DNA of 7,542 bases from Phycisphaerae bacterium. Lineage in GTDB: Bacteria > Planctomycetota > Phycisphaerae > Phycisphaerales > UBA1924. Under the pieces are notes generated by a model, which was not told the origin of the DNA, made no database searches, and was given only the letters and a program-made list of their open reading frames with translations. Positions 1 through 6,354 of the stretch are shown one piece after another. The translations under genes and the position numbers were made by a program. The DNA lies in NCBI GenBank assembly GCA_016794945.1, contig JAEUIX010000257.1, forward strand, positions 1 to 7,542. The letters are read 5' to 3'. Each line of letters begins with the position of its first letter. Position 1 is the first letter of the stretch.

Positions 1-179
1 AGCCGAAGGTCTTCGTCGTGCCGGGCATGATGAAGGTCGTCGCCAAGTACAAGCCCGCCACCAAGGCCACCACCAAGCCGAACCCGTTCAAGCCGGGCGA
101 GATGATGGAGGTCAAGGCCAAGCCCGCCAGCACGCAGCTGCGGATCCGTCCGCTCAAGGCCCTCAAGGCCATGATCTGA
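1..179 (+). CDS. HU-family-like DNA-binding protein, C-terminal fragment (5' end outside window)
   Basis: The reading frame is open from the window edge (first full codon at position 3) to TGA at 177-179, giving 58 visible residues. The visible part is rich in Lys, Pro and Ala. It contains VPGMMKVVAKYKPATKA, then NPFKPGEMMEVKAKPAS, and ends in RIRPLKALKAMI. This matches the end of HU/IHF-fold proteins: a beta-arm followed by N-P-x-T/K-G-E, then A-x-x-x-x-x-x-R-x-x-x-K-x-L-K-x-x. It fits especially the planctomycete-type HU variants with a 'KPA..NPF.GE....AKPA' arm. HU-like proteins bind and bend DNA without strong sequence specificity and compact the nucleoid. Codons are strongly biased to C-ending and AAG forms (GCC, ACC, GTC, AAG), unlike the G-ending + strand genes further right, which fits a highly expressed gene. 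The N-terminal half is outside the window, so the family call rests on the C-terminus alone. Confidence 0.72.
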   Translation, partial: PKVFVVPGMMKVVAKYKPATKATTKPNPFKPGEMMEVKAKPASTQLRIRPLKALKAMI

Positions 180-217
180 CCGGCCGACGGCGGCTTCGAT
201 GAAGATCGAGTACGCAC

Positions 218-254
218 CACCGCCCCGGTCGAACGGCCGGGGCGGTGTCGTTTT
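218..254 (+). terminator. Intrinsic terminator after the HU-like gene
   Basis: CACCGCCCCGG at 218-228 is the exact reverse complement of CCGGGGCGGTG at 237-247. Two more pairs (one a T-G wobble) extend the stem to 13 bp and leave a GAAC loop at 231-234. The stem is followed by TCG and then TTTT at 251-254. It starts 38 bp after the HU-like stop codon. On the - strand the same stem is not followed by a T run, so it probably serves only rightward transcription, although it could weakly block dacB transcripts too. Confidence 0.85.
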
Positions 255-284
255 GACCGGGCGGGGTCCTGCGGGGAGGGCGGG

Positions 285-1793
285 TCAGCCGCCGAGCGCG
301 GGGACGGTGGCCTGGAGCGCGGGCTGGCGGCTGAGCCAGCGGTCGACGGCGAAGACGACCTCGTCGTGGAATTCCTTCACGCGCGAGGCGGGGACGTTGT
401 CGGGGAAGTTGTTGACGAGGATGCTGAACGCTGCGGCCCGGCCCGTGGAGGGGTTGACCACATAGCCGGAGAGGCAGAGCACGCCGCGGATGAAGCCGGT
501 CTTGGCGTGGACTTCGTTGGTGAGCTTCTTGTCCTTGAAGCGCTGGCGGAGGCGGCCTTCGGCGGAGGAGGCCATGCTCCTGACGAACAGGGGCGAGAGG
601 TTGGGATCGCGGTAGAGGATGCCGAGCCAACTGGCGAGCATGACCGGGGTGACGCGGTTGTCGCGGGCCAGGCCGCTGCCGTCGGTCATGACGAGGTCGC
701 CGGCCTCTGGGCCGAGCTTCTCGTTGATCTGCATGCGGACGACGGTGCTGCCGTTGCTCCAGCTTCCGGGCTGGCCGGTCACGACGTTGCCGAGGCGCTT
801 GAGCAGGGCCTCGGCGTAGAGGTTCTGGCTGTCGGTGTTGCAGCGTTCGAGGATCTCGGAGATGGGCGTTCGCACGAGGGCCACGGTGGGGCCGGCGGGC
901 GCGGCCTCGCCGTCGGCTGCGGGACGGACGGTGGGCGTTGCGCCGGCGATACCCAGGCCGAGCCTGCCCACGCGGTCGGCCAGCAGGCGCGCCAGCAGCA
1001 GGCCGGGCTCGCGGACGGTGACCTCGATGGGCTCTTCCGGGGCGGCGCGGAGTTCGCCGTAGAGCGTGAACCGGAACTCGGCGCCGGGTTCCTGGGCGGC
1101 CCAGAGGCTGGTGGAGCCGGCGGCGACGGTGCGGGCGCGGTTGACCAGTTCGATCCAGCGGGCCGACGGGACGGTGCGGACGGTCGGGGCGTTGCCGGCG
1201 CGCTGGCCGGCTGAGGGGTAGATCTCGAGCACGTTGGTGTGGAAGTTGAGCCCGGTGACCGGCGCGCAGTACCAGAGGTTGAGCTGGTTCTTCGGCCAGG
1301 AGGCGTGGATCGTGTCTCGGTCGAAGACGCGGTCGTCGACGACGATCTCGCGGACGCCGGTCACGCCGGAGTCCCTGATGCTGGCGGCGATGCGGTCGAG
1401 GAACTGCTCGAGGGTGAGGCCCATCTTGGCGAGCAGCTTGGGATCGGCCAGCGCGGGGTCGCCCGATCCGACGATGACCAGGCGGTCGCCGTCGCGGACG
1501 ATGCGGGTGCGGAACTCGAAGTCCTTGCCGAGGACCAGCAGCGCGGTGCCGCTGGTGAGCAGCTTGAGATTGCTGGCCGGGGCCAGCGCGGCGCGCTCGT
1601 TGATCGAGGCCAGCGGCTCGCCGGTGCCCGCGTCCTGAACGCTGACGCCCACCTGGGCCGAGCCCAGGCGGGCCTGGGAGAGCACCGACTGGATCTCACG
1701 CTCGAGGGACTGGGCGATGGAGGAAGCGGCGCTGAGCGTCAGCGCCGTGACCATCGCCGCGACCGTGCCAGCGCGTCCGAGAATTGACCGCAT
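285..1793 (-). CDS. dacB: D-alanyl-D-alanine carboxypeptidase/endopeptidase, PBP4 type (peptidase S13)
   Basis: This 502-residue protein acts in the periplasm. The family removes the terminal D-Ala from peptidoglycan stem peptides or cuts D-Ala-mDAP cross-links. An N-terminal signal peptide is visible (residues 1-27: MRS, a hydrophobic core, then SSIA before Gln28). All three penicillin-binding motifs are present: SxxK as SNLK at 74-77 inside PASNLKLLTSG (Ser74 is the acylated nucleophile), SxN as SQN at 322-324 in DSQNLYAEALL, and KTG at 431-433. Family landmarks GSGDPAL (109-115), PVTGLNFHTN (178-187) and DGSGLARDNRVTP (371-383) are also intact. The long stretch between the first two motifs matches the inserted domains typical of S13 enzymes. 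I chose the ATG at 1791-1793 because AGGGAG lies 6 bp upstream and the signal peptide begins there. An in-frame ATG 39 bp further upstream has no ribosome binding site. The gene stands alone, divergent from the response regulator. Confidence 0.95.
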   Translation of the reverse strand: MRSILGRAGTVAAMVTALTLSAASSIAQSLEREIQSVLSQARLGSAQVGVSVQDAGTGEPLASINERAALAPASNLKLLTSGTALLVLGKDFEFRTRIVRDGDRLVIVGSGDPALADPKLLAKMGLTLEQFLDRIAASIRDSGVTGVREIVVDDRVFDRDTIHASWPKNQLNLWYCAPVTGLNFHTNVLEIYPSAGQRAGNAPTVRTVPSARWIELVNRARTVAAGSTSLWAAQEPGAEFRFTLYGELRAAPEEPIEVTVREPGLLLARLLADRVGRLGLGIAGATPTVRPAADGEAAPAGPTVALVRTPISEILERCNTDSQNLYAEALLKRLGNVVTGQPGSWSNGSTVVRMQINEKLGPEAGDLVMTDGSGLARDNRVTPVMLASWLGILYRDPNLSPLFVRSMASSAEGRLRQRFKDKKLTNEVHAKTGFIRGVLCLSGYVVNPSTGRAAAFSILVNNFPDNVPASRVKEFHDEVVFAVDRWLSRQPALQATVPALGG

Positions 1794-1799
1794 CCGTCG

Positions 1800-1805
1800 C
1801 TCCCT
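1800..1805 (-). promoter_or_regulatory. Ribosome binding site deciding the dacB start
   Basis: On the - strand this reads AGGGAG, 6 bp before the ATG at 1793-1791. It favours this start over the in-frame upstream ATG at 1832-1830, which has no purine-rich stretch in front of it. Confidence 0.75.
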
Positions 1806-1830
1806 GTCCGGTGAAACCTGTAGTGAGACC

Positions 1831-1836
1831 ATGGTA
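1831..1836 (-). promoter_or_regulatory. Possible -10 element for dacB
   Basis: On the - strand this reads TACCAT (TANNNT). It would place the RNA start near 1824 and give a roughly 30-base leader containing the AGGGAG site. No convincing -35 hexamer is visible. The hexamer resembles the TAGCAT proposed for the divergent response regulator. This is a weak call based only on pattern and position. Confidence 0.3.
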
Positions 1837-1951
1837 TCGGTCGGTGGTTGCCGGCCGCTTCAGGCGAACAGATCGCGGCCCGCGGAACAGCAGTTCGCGT
1901 CGGGAGAACTAGGGGATTCTCGGGGAGGGCTGGCCCCGGTGCCGGAGCGTT

Positions 1952-1960
1952 TGCTAGCAT
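1952..1960 (+). promoter_or_regulatory. Extended -10 promoter of the response regulator gene
   Basis: The sequence TGCTAGCAT fits the extended -10 consensus TGnTAnnnT exactly. Initiation about 7 bp downstream of the hexamer would fall at 1967, the G of the GTG start codon, which implies a leaderless or nearly leaderless mRNA. No clear -35 element is visible, as is usual for extended -10 promoters. No ribosome binding site lies at normal spacing before the GTG; the nearest GGAG (1944-1947) is about 19 bp away, which is too far. Confidence 0.5.
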
Positions 1961-1966
1961 CGTGGC

Positions 1967-2353
1967 GTGATCCAGTCCCCTCCCAGGCCGCTGATCCTGC
2001 TCGTGGACGATAACGAGGCCAACCTCGAGCTCCTCCAGGCCTACCTGGAGGAGGTTCGGGGCACGATCATGACCGCGCGGGATGGGCTGGAAGCGCTGCG
2101 CTGCCTGGAGGCGCACAAGCCGGACCTGATCCTGCTGGACGTTATGATGCCGCGGATGAGCGGGTACCAGCTGTGCAAGCGGCTGAAGTCGGACGCGGCA
2201 ACGCGCGGGATCCCGATCGTGATGGTGACGGCGCTGACGGAAGTGTCGGACCAGGAACGGGCGGAGGAAGTGGGGGCGGACGACTTCATCAGCAAGCCGA
2301 TCACCAAGCCGGACCTCCTGGCGCGGATCGCGCGGTACCTGCCGAAGGGCTGA
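1967..2353 (+). CDS. Single-domain response regulator (CheY-like receiver)
   Basis: This 128-residue protein consists of one receiver domain with no output domain. All phosphorylation-site residues are present: the acidic pair D14-D15 in LLVDDNEAN, the phospho-acceptor D58 in LILLDVMMPRMSG, the switch Thr T88 in IVMVTAL, and K110-P111 in FISKP. Such proteins accept phosphate from a histidine kinase and pass the signal by protein-protein contact or a phosphorelay. The sequence style (VDDNEANLELL..YL, VMMPRMSGYQLC) resembles receivers of the PleD/DivK/RpfG type rather than chemotaxis CheY. The partner kinase is not in the window, so the pathway is unknown. The start is GTG; no better ATG exists upstream, and translation from here begins just before the first beta strand. 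The gene is divergent from dacB and 99 bp upstream of fumC. Confidence 0.93.
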   Translation: MIQSPPRPLILLVDDNEANLELLQAYLEEVRGTIMTARDGLEALRCLEAHKPDLILLDVMMPRMSGYQLCKRLKSDAATRGIPIVMVTALTEVSDQERAEEVGADDFISKPITKPDLLARIARYLPKG

Positions 2354-2383
2354 GGCGGGCGGTCGGTCGGAGCGGGCGGGGCG

Positions 2384-2389
2384 TATTGT
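2384..2389 (+). promoter_or_regulatory. Possible -10 element in the response regulator-fumC gap
   Basis: TATTGT fits TANNNT and is the only A/T-rich hexamer in an otherwise almost pure G+C 99-bp gap. It would give a leader of about 57 bases for fumC. No convincing -35 element is seen. A short GCCGG-GAG-CCGGC hairpin at 2396-2408 lies just downstream without a T run. fumC may instead be read through from the response regulator promoter. Confidence 0.3.
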
Positions 2390-2440
2390 GGGGCGGCCGG
2401 GAGCCGGCGCGCGGGCGTCGGAGTCCGGGTCGAGCCTTGG

Positions 2441-2446
2441 AAGGAA
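2441..2446 (+). promoter_or_regulatory. Ribosome binding site of fumC
   Basis: AAGGAA lies 6 bp before the ATG at 2453. It supports that start and therefore the short non-conserved N-terminal extension of the fumarase. Confidence 0.7.
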
Positions 2447-2452
2447 CGGACC

Positions 2453-3979
2453 ATGCCAGCCACCAGGACGCCGGGCAAGCCGGCAGCGGCCGCGGGGCCC
2501 ACGCGGGTTGAGACGGACACGATGGGGGAGATGACGGTGCCGGCGGAGGTGCTGTACGGGGCGAGCACGCAGCGCGCGGTGCTGAATTTCCCGGTGTCGG
2601 GGCGGCCGGTGCCGTTCGAGGTGATCCGGGCGTACGCGGTGCTCAAGGCGTGCTGCGCGCGTGTGAACAACGGGCTGGGGCGGCTGGACGAGGGGCGGAC
2701 CCGGGCGATCGTGTCGGCGTGCCGGCAGATCGAAGGGGGGCTGGAAGAGCACGGGGGGTGGCGGAAGCACTTTCCGATCGATGTGTTCCAGACGGGCTCG
2801 GGCACGAGCACGAACATGAACGTGAACGAGGTCGTGGCGAACCTCGTGTGCCTGTCGAGGGGCAAGCCGATCGGCTCGAGCAAGGACCCGGCGTATCTCA
2901 AGGCGGGGGGCGTGCACCCGAACGACCACGTGAACATGGGGCAGTCGAGCAACGACACGTTCCCGACGGCGCTGCACGTGGCGTGCGTGCTGGCGATCGT
3001 GCGGGAGCTGCAGCCGGCGCTGGACCGGATGCACAAGCGGCTCAAGGCGCAGGCCAAGGCGTGGGACAAGATCGTGAAGATCGGGCGGACGCACCTGCAG
3101 GACGCGACGCCGATCCGCCTGGGGCAGGAGTTCGGCGGGTACGCGGCGCAGATCGGGCACGCGCGTCAGCGGCTGGCGCGGGCGGTCGAGACGCTCAGCG
3201 AGCTGCCGATCGGCGGCACGGCGGTGGGGACGGGGATCAACACGCACGAGGACTTCGACGAGCTGGTGTGCGACGAGCTGGAGGCGGCGACGCGGGTGCG
3301 GTTCAGCCCGGCGGAGAACCACTTCGAGGCGCAGCACGCCAAGGACGCGTGCGTGGAGGCGTCGGGGCACCTCAAGACGCTGGCGACGAGCCTGACGAAG
3401 ATCGCGGCGGACATCCGGCTGATGGGCATGGGCCCGCGGTGCGGGATCGGCGAGCTGGTCATCCCGGCGGTGCAGCCTGGCTCGAGCATCATGCCGGGGA
3501 AGGTGAACCCGGTGATCGCCGAGAGCCTGATCATGGTGTGCGGGCAGGTGATCGGGAACGATGCCGCGGTGACGTACGGGAACCTGGGCGGGCTGAACAG
3601 CACGCTGGACCTGAACGTGGCGATGCCGCTGATCGCGGACAACCTGCTGGAGTCGATCCAGTTGCTGGCGCGCGGGTGCGACATGTTCACGGCGAACCTG
3701 CTGGAGGGGCTGAAGCCGGACGAGGCGCGGTGCAAGGCCCTGATCGAAGGGTCGCTGGCGATGTGCACGAGCCTGGTGCCGGTGATCGGGTACGACAAGT
3801 CGGCGGCGCTGGCGAAGGAGGCGTTCAAGCAGGGCAAGACGGTGCGCGAGCTGGCGTACGAGACGGTCGTGGGCCAGCCGGACAACGCGGGCAAGCCGAT
3901 CACCCGAGCGGACATCGACGCGTACCTGGACCCGTGGAGCATGACGCTGCCGGGGGGTGAAGGCAGCGCGGGAGGCTGA
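2453..3979 (+). CDS. fumC: Class II fumarate hydratase (fumarase C)
   Basis: This 508-residue enzyme catalyses reversible hydration of fumarate to L-malate in the TCA cycle. It belongs to the iron-free, homotetrameric class II fumarases of the fumarase/aspartase superfamily. The conserved regions appear in order: RVETDTMGEMTVP (18-30), TGSGTSTNMNVNEV (114-127), HPNDHVNMGQSSNDTFPTA (155-173), GRTHLQDATP (211-220, with the catalytic His214), GGTAVGTGINTH (254-265), the signature GSSIMPGKVNP (343-353, catalytic-loop Ser344), and IGYDKSA near the C-terminus. The His-to-Ser spacing of 130 equals that of E. coli FumC (H188, S318). Fumarase rather than aspartase is favoured by GRTHLQDATP, GSSIMPGKVNP with Gly, and the GYD motif. 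The variants HVNM.QSSNDTFPTA and PGKVNPV with GNDAA look more like actinobacterial FumC than enterobacterial. About 16 Ala/Pro/Lys/Thr-rich residues precede the conserved domain. The amidase gene begins 7 bp after the stop. Confidence 0.95.
   Translation: MPATRTPGKPAAAAGPTRVETDTMGEMTVPAEVLYGASTQRAVLNFPVSGRPVPFEVIRAYAVLKACCARVNNGLGRLDEGRTRAIVSACRQIEGGLEEHGGWRKHFPIDVFQTGSGTSTNMNVNEVVANLVCLSRGKPIGSSKDPAYLKAGGVHPNDHVNMGQSSNDTFPTALHVACVLAIVRELQPALDRMHKRLKAQAKAWDKIVKIGRTHLQDATPIRLGQEFGGYAAQIGHARQRLARAVETLSELPIGGTAVGTGINTHEDFDELVCDELEAATRVRFSPAENHFEAQHAKDACVEASGHLKTLATSLTKIAADIRLMGMGPRCGIGELVIPAVQPGSSIMPGKVNPVIAESLIMVCGQVIGNDAAVTYGNLGGLNSTLDLNVAMPLIADNLLESIQLLARGCDMFTANLLEGLKPDEARCKALIEGSLAMCTSLVPVIGYDKSAALAKEAFKQGKTVRELAYETVVGQPDNAGKPITRADIDAYLDPWSMTLPGGEGSAGG
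3970..3975 (+). promoter_or_regulatory. Ribosome binding site favouring the ATG start of the amidase
   Basis: GGGAGG lies within the last codons of fumC, 11 bp before the ATG at 3987. The spacing is slightly long. The alternative GTG at 3957 has only a GGAG 17 bp upstream. This placement implies that translation of the amidase is coupled to termination on fumC. Confidence 0.5.
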
Positions 3980-3986
3980 GCGGGCG

Positions 3987-4916
3987 ATGGAGCATCGGCT
4001 GCGGGCGGAAGGATCGGCGCTGCACGGCGCGTGGTCGAGCGCGGCGCGACCGGTGCTGACCGTTGAGCCGGGCGACGCGGTGTGCTACGAGGGAATCCCG
4101 GACGTATCGTGGGGGCTGGAGCCGCCCACGTCGGTCGAGGCTCCGAGGCGGAAGGTGGAGCCCCGGGAGCCGGGGCCCTGCCTGTGCGGGCCGGTGGCGG
4201 TGCGCGGGGCGGAAGCGGGGGACGTGATCGAGGTGGTGATTGAAGCGCTGCGGCCGTCGGCGTGGGGGTGGACGTACGCGGGGGCGGGCATGGCGACGGC
4301 GAAGTTCAACACGGCGGTAGGGGTCGGCGGCGAGCCGCTGTCGCTGACGCGCTGGCGGTTGAGCGATGATCGGGCGAAGGCGCGGAGCGACGGCGGCTGG
4401 AGCGTGGAGGTGCGGCCGTTCTTCGGGACGATCGGGCTGGCGCCGGCGCTGGAGCGTGCGGACGGCTGGACGGCGCGGGCGTGCGGGGGCAACATGGACT
4501 GCCGGGAGCTGGTGGCCGGATCGCGCCTGTTCCTGCCGGTGCACGTTTCCGGCGGGCTGCTGTCGGTGGGGGATGGGCACGCGGCGCAGGGCGACGGCGA
4601 GGTGGCGGGGACGGCGATCGAGTGCATGATGGACTCGGCGCGGCTGCGGCTGCTGCTGCACAAGGGCGTGCGGCTGGCCTGGCCCCGGGCGCTGACGCCG
4701 GCGGGGTGGGTGACGATCGGGTGCGGCCCGACGCTGGACGAAGCGGCGCGGATCGCGACGGCGGGCATGGCGGACCTGGTCGAGGAATTGACGGGGCTCG
4801 GACGTGCCGCGGCGATCTCGCTGGCGAGCGTGCGGGCGTCGCTGCGGGTGACGCAGGTGGTGAACCCCGCGGTCGGGGTGCACGCGGTGATGCCGGTCGA
4901 TGCGCTGATGCGGTGA
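3987..4916 (+). CDS. Acetamidase/formamidase family protein
   Basis: This 309-residue protein belongs to the FmdA/AmdA family, cytoplasmic hydrolases that release ammonia from formamide, acetamide or related short amides. Visible family features in order are: PVLTVEPGDAVCYE (22-35), the domain-opening strand; GPVAVRGAEAGDVIEV (68-83); GGNMDCREL (167-175); and LPVHVSGGLLSVGDGHAAQ followed by GDGEVAGTAIE (183-212), the hallmark that contributes conserved Asp, His and Glu residues. Length is typical of the shorter bacterial members. The substrate cannot be read from sequence, and many family members are only annotated by homology. I chose the ATG at 3987, 7 bp after the fumC stop; an alternative in-frame GTG at 3957 would overlap fumC by 23 bp and add ten residues. 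The gene is probably co-transcribed with fumC. Its end faces the end of the anti-sigma gene across 11 bp, and no terminator is visible between them. Confidence 0.88.
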   Translation: MEHRLRAEGSALHGAWSSAARPVLTVEPGDAVCYEGIPDVSWGLEPPTSVEAPRRKVEPREPGPCLCGPVAVRGAEAGDVIEVVIEALRPSAWGWTYAGAGMATAKFNTAVGVGGEPLSLTRWRLSDDRAKARSDGGWSVEVRPFFGTIGLAPALERADGWTARACGGNMDCRELVAGSRLFLPVHVSGGLLSVGDGHAAQGDGEVAGTAIECMMDSARLRLLLHKGVRLAWPRALTPAGWVTIGCGPTLDEAARIATAGMADLVEELTGLGRAAAISLASVRASLRVTQVVNPAVGVHAVMPVDALMR

Positions 4917-4927
4917 TGCGCGCGACG

Positions 4928-5647
4928 CTACTGGGCCGAGACGATGCGGCCGATGACCCGCGCCTCGGGGAAGGGAGAGACCTCGTAGAGGTGCAGACCG
5001 CCGACGGTGCGGGTGAACACGTGCTGCGGGCCGCGGGCCGAGTCGTGCGGCGGCTGGTGGGGCGCCGCGGCCTTGTCGATCAGGACCACGATGCCGCGGC
5101 CGTCGCTGCGGGCGAGCAGCACGCCGGTGTAGACGGAGAAGATGGGGCGATTGCACCAGCCGACGATCTGGACGGCCGGCTGGCCGGCGGAGTTCTGCGG
5201 CACCAGCGCGTGTCCGAAGGCCTGGCGGGTCCAGTCCGCGAACGCCTCGTCGGAAGTGCACACTTCGTCGGGGATGAAGCCGCGGTCGGCCTGTCGCTGG
5301 TACTCGGCGTAGAGGGGTTGGTTCGCAGCGGGCGCACCGGGGCGCAGTGAGAGGATGGCGACCAGCGCGACGGCGGCGGCCGCGGCGAGGGGGAGAAGTC
5401 TGCGGAGGATGGAGGATCGGGCCTGAGGCGGTGCGGGCAGGGGTTGCGGGCCGGGTGCAATTGCCGGCTGCCGGTAGACGGCGCGCAGGCTGTCGGCGAG
5501 TTGGCGTTGATCGGCGATGTGCTGAAGGATGTCGGGCCTGCGCTCGGCGAGGCGGAGGAACTCGGCGTGCTGGTCCGGCGGAAGGAGGCCGTCGAGAAAG
5601 GCCTCGAGGTTGAGGTCGAGCCAGTCGTCGGGTCGGTGGGTGTTCAC
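4928..5647 (-). CDS. Single-pass membrane protein, probable anti-sigma factor of the upstream ECF sigma gene
   Basis: The predicted product is 239 residues. Residues 1-60 are a cytoplasmic-type helical segment (WLDLNLEAFLDGLLPPDQ, then LAERRPDILQHIADQRQLADSL), which resembles the start of anti-sigma factors ('..AYLDGELP..'). A Pro/Ala linker follows, then one membrane span at about 81-101 (LRRLLPLAAAAAVALVAILSL), and an outer domain of about 135 residues. The outer domain contains FIPDEVC (Cys130), F.DW..QAFG and VGWCN (Cys165). I do not recognise the outer domain as a named family with certainty. The zinc-binding HxxxCxxC motif of ZAS anti-sigma factors is absent: there is no Cys before residue 130. 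The start is GTG at 5647, overlapping the sigma stop as GTGA, with AAGGGGA 6 bp upstream. Gene order and coupling are the main evidence for an anti-sigma role. The frame stays open far upstream, but that part is antisense-like shadow over the sigma gene. Confidence 0.72.
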   Translation of the reverse strand: MNTHRPDDWLDLNLEAFLDGLLPPDQHAEFLRLAERRPDILQHIADQRQLADSLRAVYRQPAIAPGPQPLPAPPQARSSILRRLLPLAAAAAVALVAILSLRPGAPAANQPLYAEYQRQADRGFIPDEVCTSDEAFADWTRQAFGHALVPQNSAGQPAVQIVGWCNRPIFSVYTGVLLARSDGRGIVVLIDKAAAPHQPPHDSARGPQHVFTRTVGGLHLYEVSPFPEARVIGRIVSAQ

Positions 5648-6285
5648 GAGAGGTCCCCTTGCGATCGAGCGGTCGCGAGCCAGCCGCGCAGCGCGCGCTG
5701 GCTTCGGTGAACGTGGCTGGCGGCGGTGCCTTCCGGTATTCCGGCGATGGCGGAGATCGCGGCGTAGGGCAGGCCGCCGACGATGCGGAGCACCAGGCAG
5801 AGGCGGGCGGTCTCGTCGAGGCGGGCCAGGGCGTCGCGGAGCGGGTCGGCACGGTCGGCGTCGGGCGGCGGGGGGCGCGAGGCGGGGTCGTCGCGGCGCC
5901 CGTGGGGGCGGCGCTTTCGCAGGGCGTTGAGAGCGGCGTATCGGGTGATCTGGCCCATCCAGGCCTCGAAGTTGGTGCCGGGGGTGAACTCGCCGGCGTT
6001 GTGCTTGGTGAGGCCGATGATGGCGGCGTCCTGAAGGCAGTCCTCGGCGTCGGCGTCGTTGGAGAGGATGGCCCGGGCGACGAGCCAGAGCCGGGGGCGG
6101 GCTGCCTGGAGCAGGGTTGCGAAATCGTGCTCGGCTGTCGGCGCGGCGGTGGCGGCTTGCTGGGCGGGTCTGGGCACGGGCGGATCGTTGGCCGGCGCGC
6201 TGCCGGGAGCGCGGTCGGCGGCCAGCGCGCAGGCGTGTGCGGCTTGGCCTTGCGGGCGCGGGTTCGATCCGGCCGGGAGCTTCAC
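5644..6285 (-). CDS. ECF-type RNA polymerase sigma factor (sigma-70 family)
   Basis: The product is 213 residues with the two-domain ECF plan. Region 2 spans about 54-127: F.TLLQAARPRLWLVAR, DAEDCLQDA at 79-87 (the classic 'DAEDxxQ' core-binding motif), and a -10 recognition segment FTPGTNFEAWMGQITRYAALNALRKRR. Region 4 spans about 148-205: LRDALARLDETARLCLVLR, then the helix-turn-helix LPYAAISAIAGIPEGTAASHVHRSQRAL, which reads the -35 element. ECF factors redirect RNA polymerase to a small regulon, often in response to an envelope or extracellular signal, and are held inactive by an anti-sigma factor. The first 50 residues are a low-complexity Ala/Pro/Gln segment, longer than usual. The assigned GTG at 6285 lacks a good ribosome binding site, so the true start could be internal (for example GTG at residue 37). 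The gene overlaps the membrane protein gene downstream by 4 bp and follows the PEP-CTERM-like gene by 69 bp. Confidence 0.88.
   Translation of the reverse strand: MKLPAGSNPRPQGQAAHACALAADRAPGSAPANDPPVPRPAQQAATAAPTAEHDFATLLQAARPRLWLVARAILSNDADAEDCLQDAAIIGLTKHNAGEFTPGTNFEAWMGQITRYAALNALRKRRPHGRRDDPASRPPPPDADRADPLRDALARLDETARLCLVLRIVGGLPYAAISAIAGIPEGTAASHVHRSQRALRGWLATARSQGDLS
5654..5660 (-). promoter_or_regulatory. Ribosome binding site of the anti-sigma-like gene
   Basis: On the - strand this reads AAGGGGA, 6 bp before the GTG at 5647-5645. It lies inside the last codons of the sigma gene. With the 4-bp GTGA overlap it indicates translational coupling and near-equal production of the two proteins. 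It also fixes the start inside a frame that stays open for more than another kilobase. Confidence 0.75.
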
Positions 6286-6324
6286 GGAAACCCGCGATGA
6301 GCCGCTGGGCTCGGCGCGGGGAGG

Positions 6325-6346
6325 AAGAAAGGGGTCGATCGCCCCT
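6325..6346 (-). terminator. Weak intrinsic terminator between the PEP-CTERM-like gene and the sigma gene
   Basis: On the - strand AGGGG (6346-6342), a 7-base loop CGATCGA and CCCCT (6334-6330) form a 5-bp hairpin. The T-rich run TTTCTT (6330-6325) begins at the last base of the stem. It sits 8 bp after the PEP-CTERM-like stop codon. The short stem suggests partial read-through into the sigma gene. The AGGGG arm can instead pair with an earlier CCCCT (see findings). Confidence 0.55.
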
Positions 6347-6354
6347 GAGAGGGG

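Noticed and set aside
1794..1832. ATG at 1832 as the dacB start
   Set aside because: No ribosome binding site precedes it and it would put 13 polar and charged residues before the signal peptide. The ATG at 1793 has AGGGAG at ideal spacing.
2396..2408. GCCGG-GAG-CCGGC hairpin as a terminator after the response regulator
   Set aside because: The stem is only 5 bp and is followed by more G+C, not by a T run. Such small inverted repeats are common by chance in this composition.
1739..3370. Very long antisense reading frame (over 500 codons) across the response regulator and fumC on the - strand
   Set aside because: It is Arg/Pro/His-rich with no family features and lies opposite two genes with intact catalytic motifs. 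Long open antisense frames are expected at this G+C content.
4917..4927. Shared bidirectional terminator between the converging amidase and anti-sigma-like genes
   Set aside because: Only 11 bp separate the genes and I find neither a convincing stem nor T/A tracts on either side.
3900..5852. 650-codon - strand frame across the amidase and the anti-sigma-like gene
   Set aside because: The translation is low-complexity Arg/Pro/Ala and overlaps well-supported genes in other frames; it is a composition shadow.
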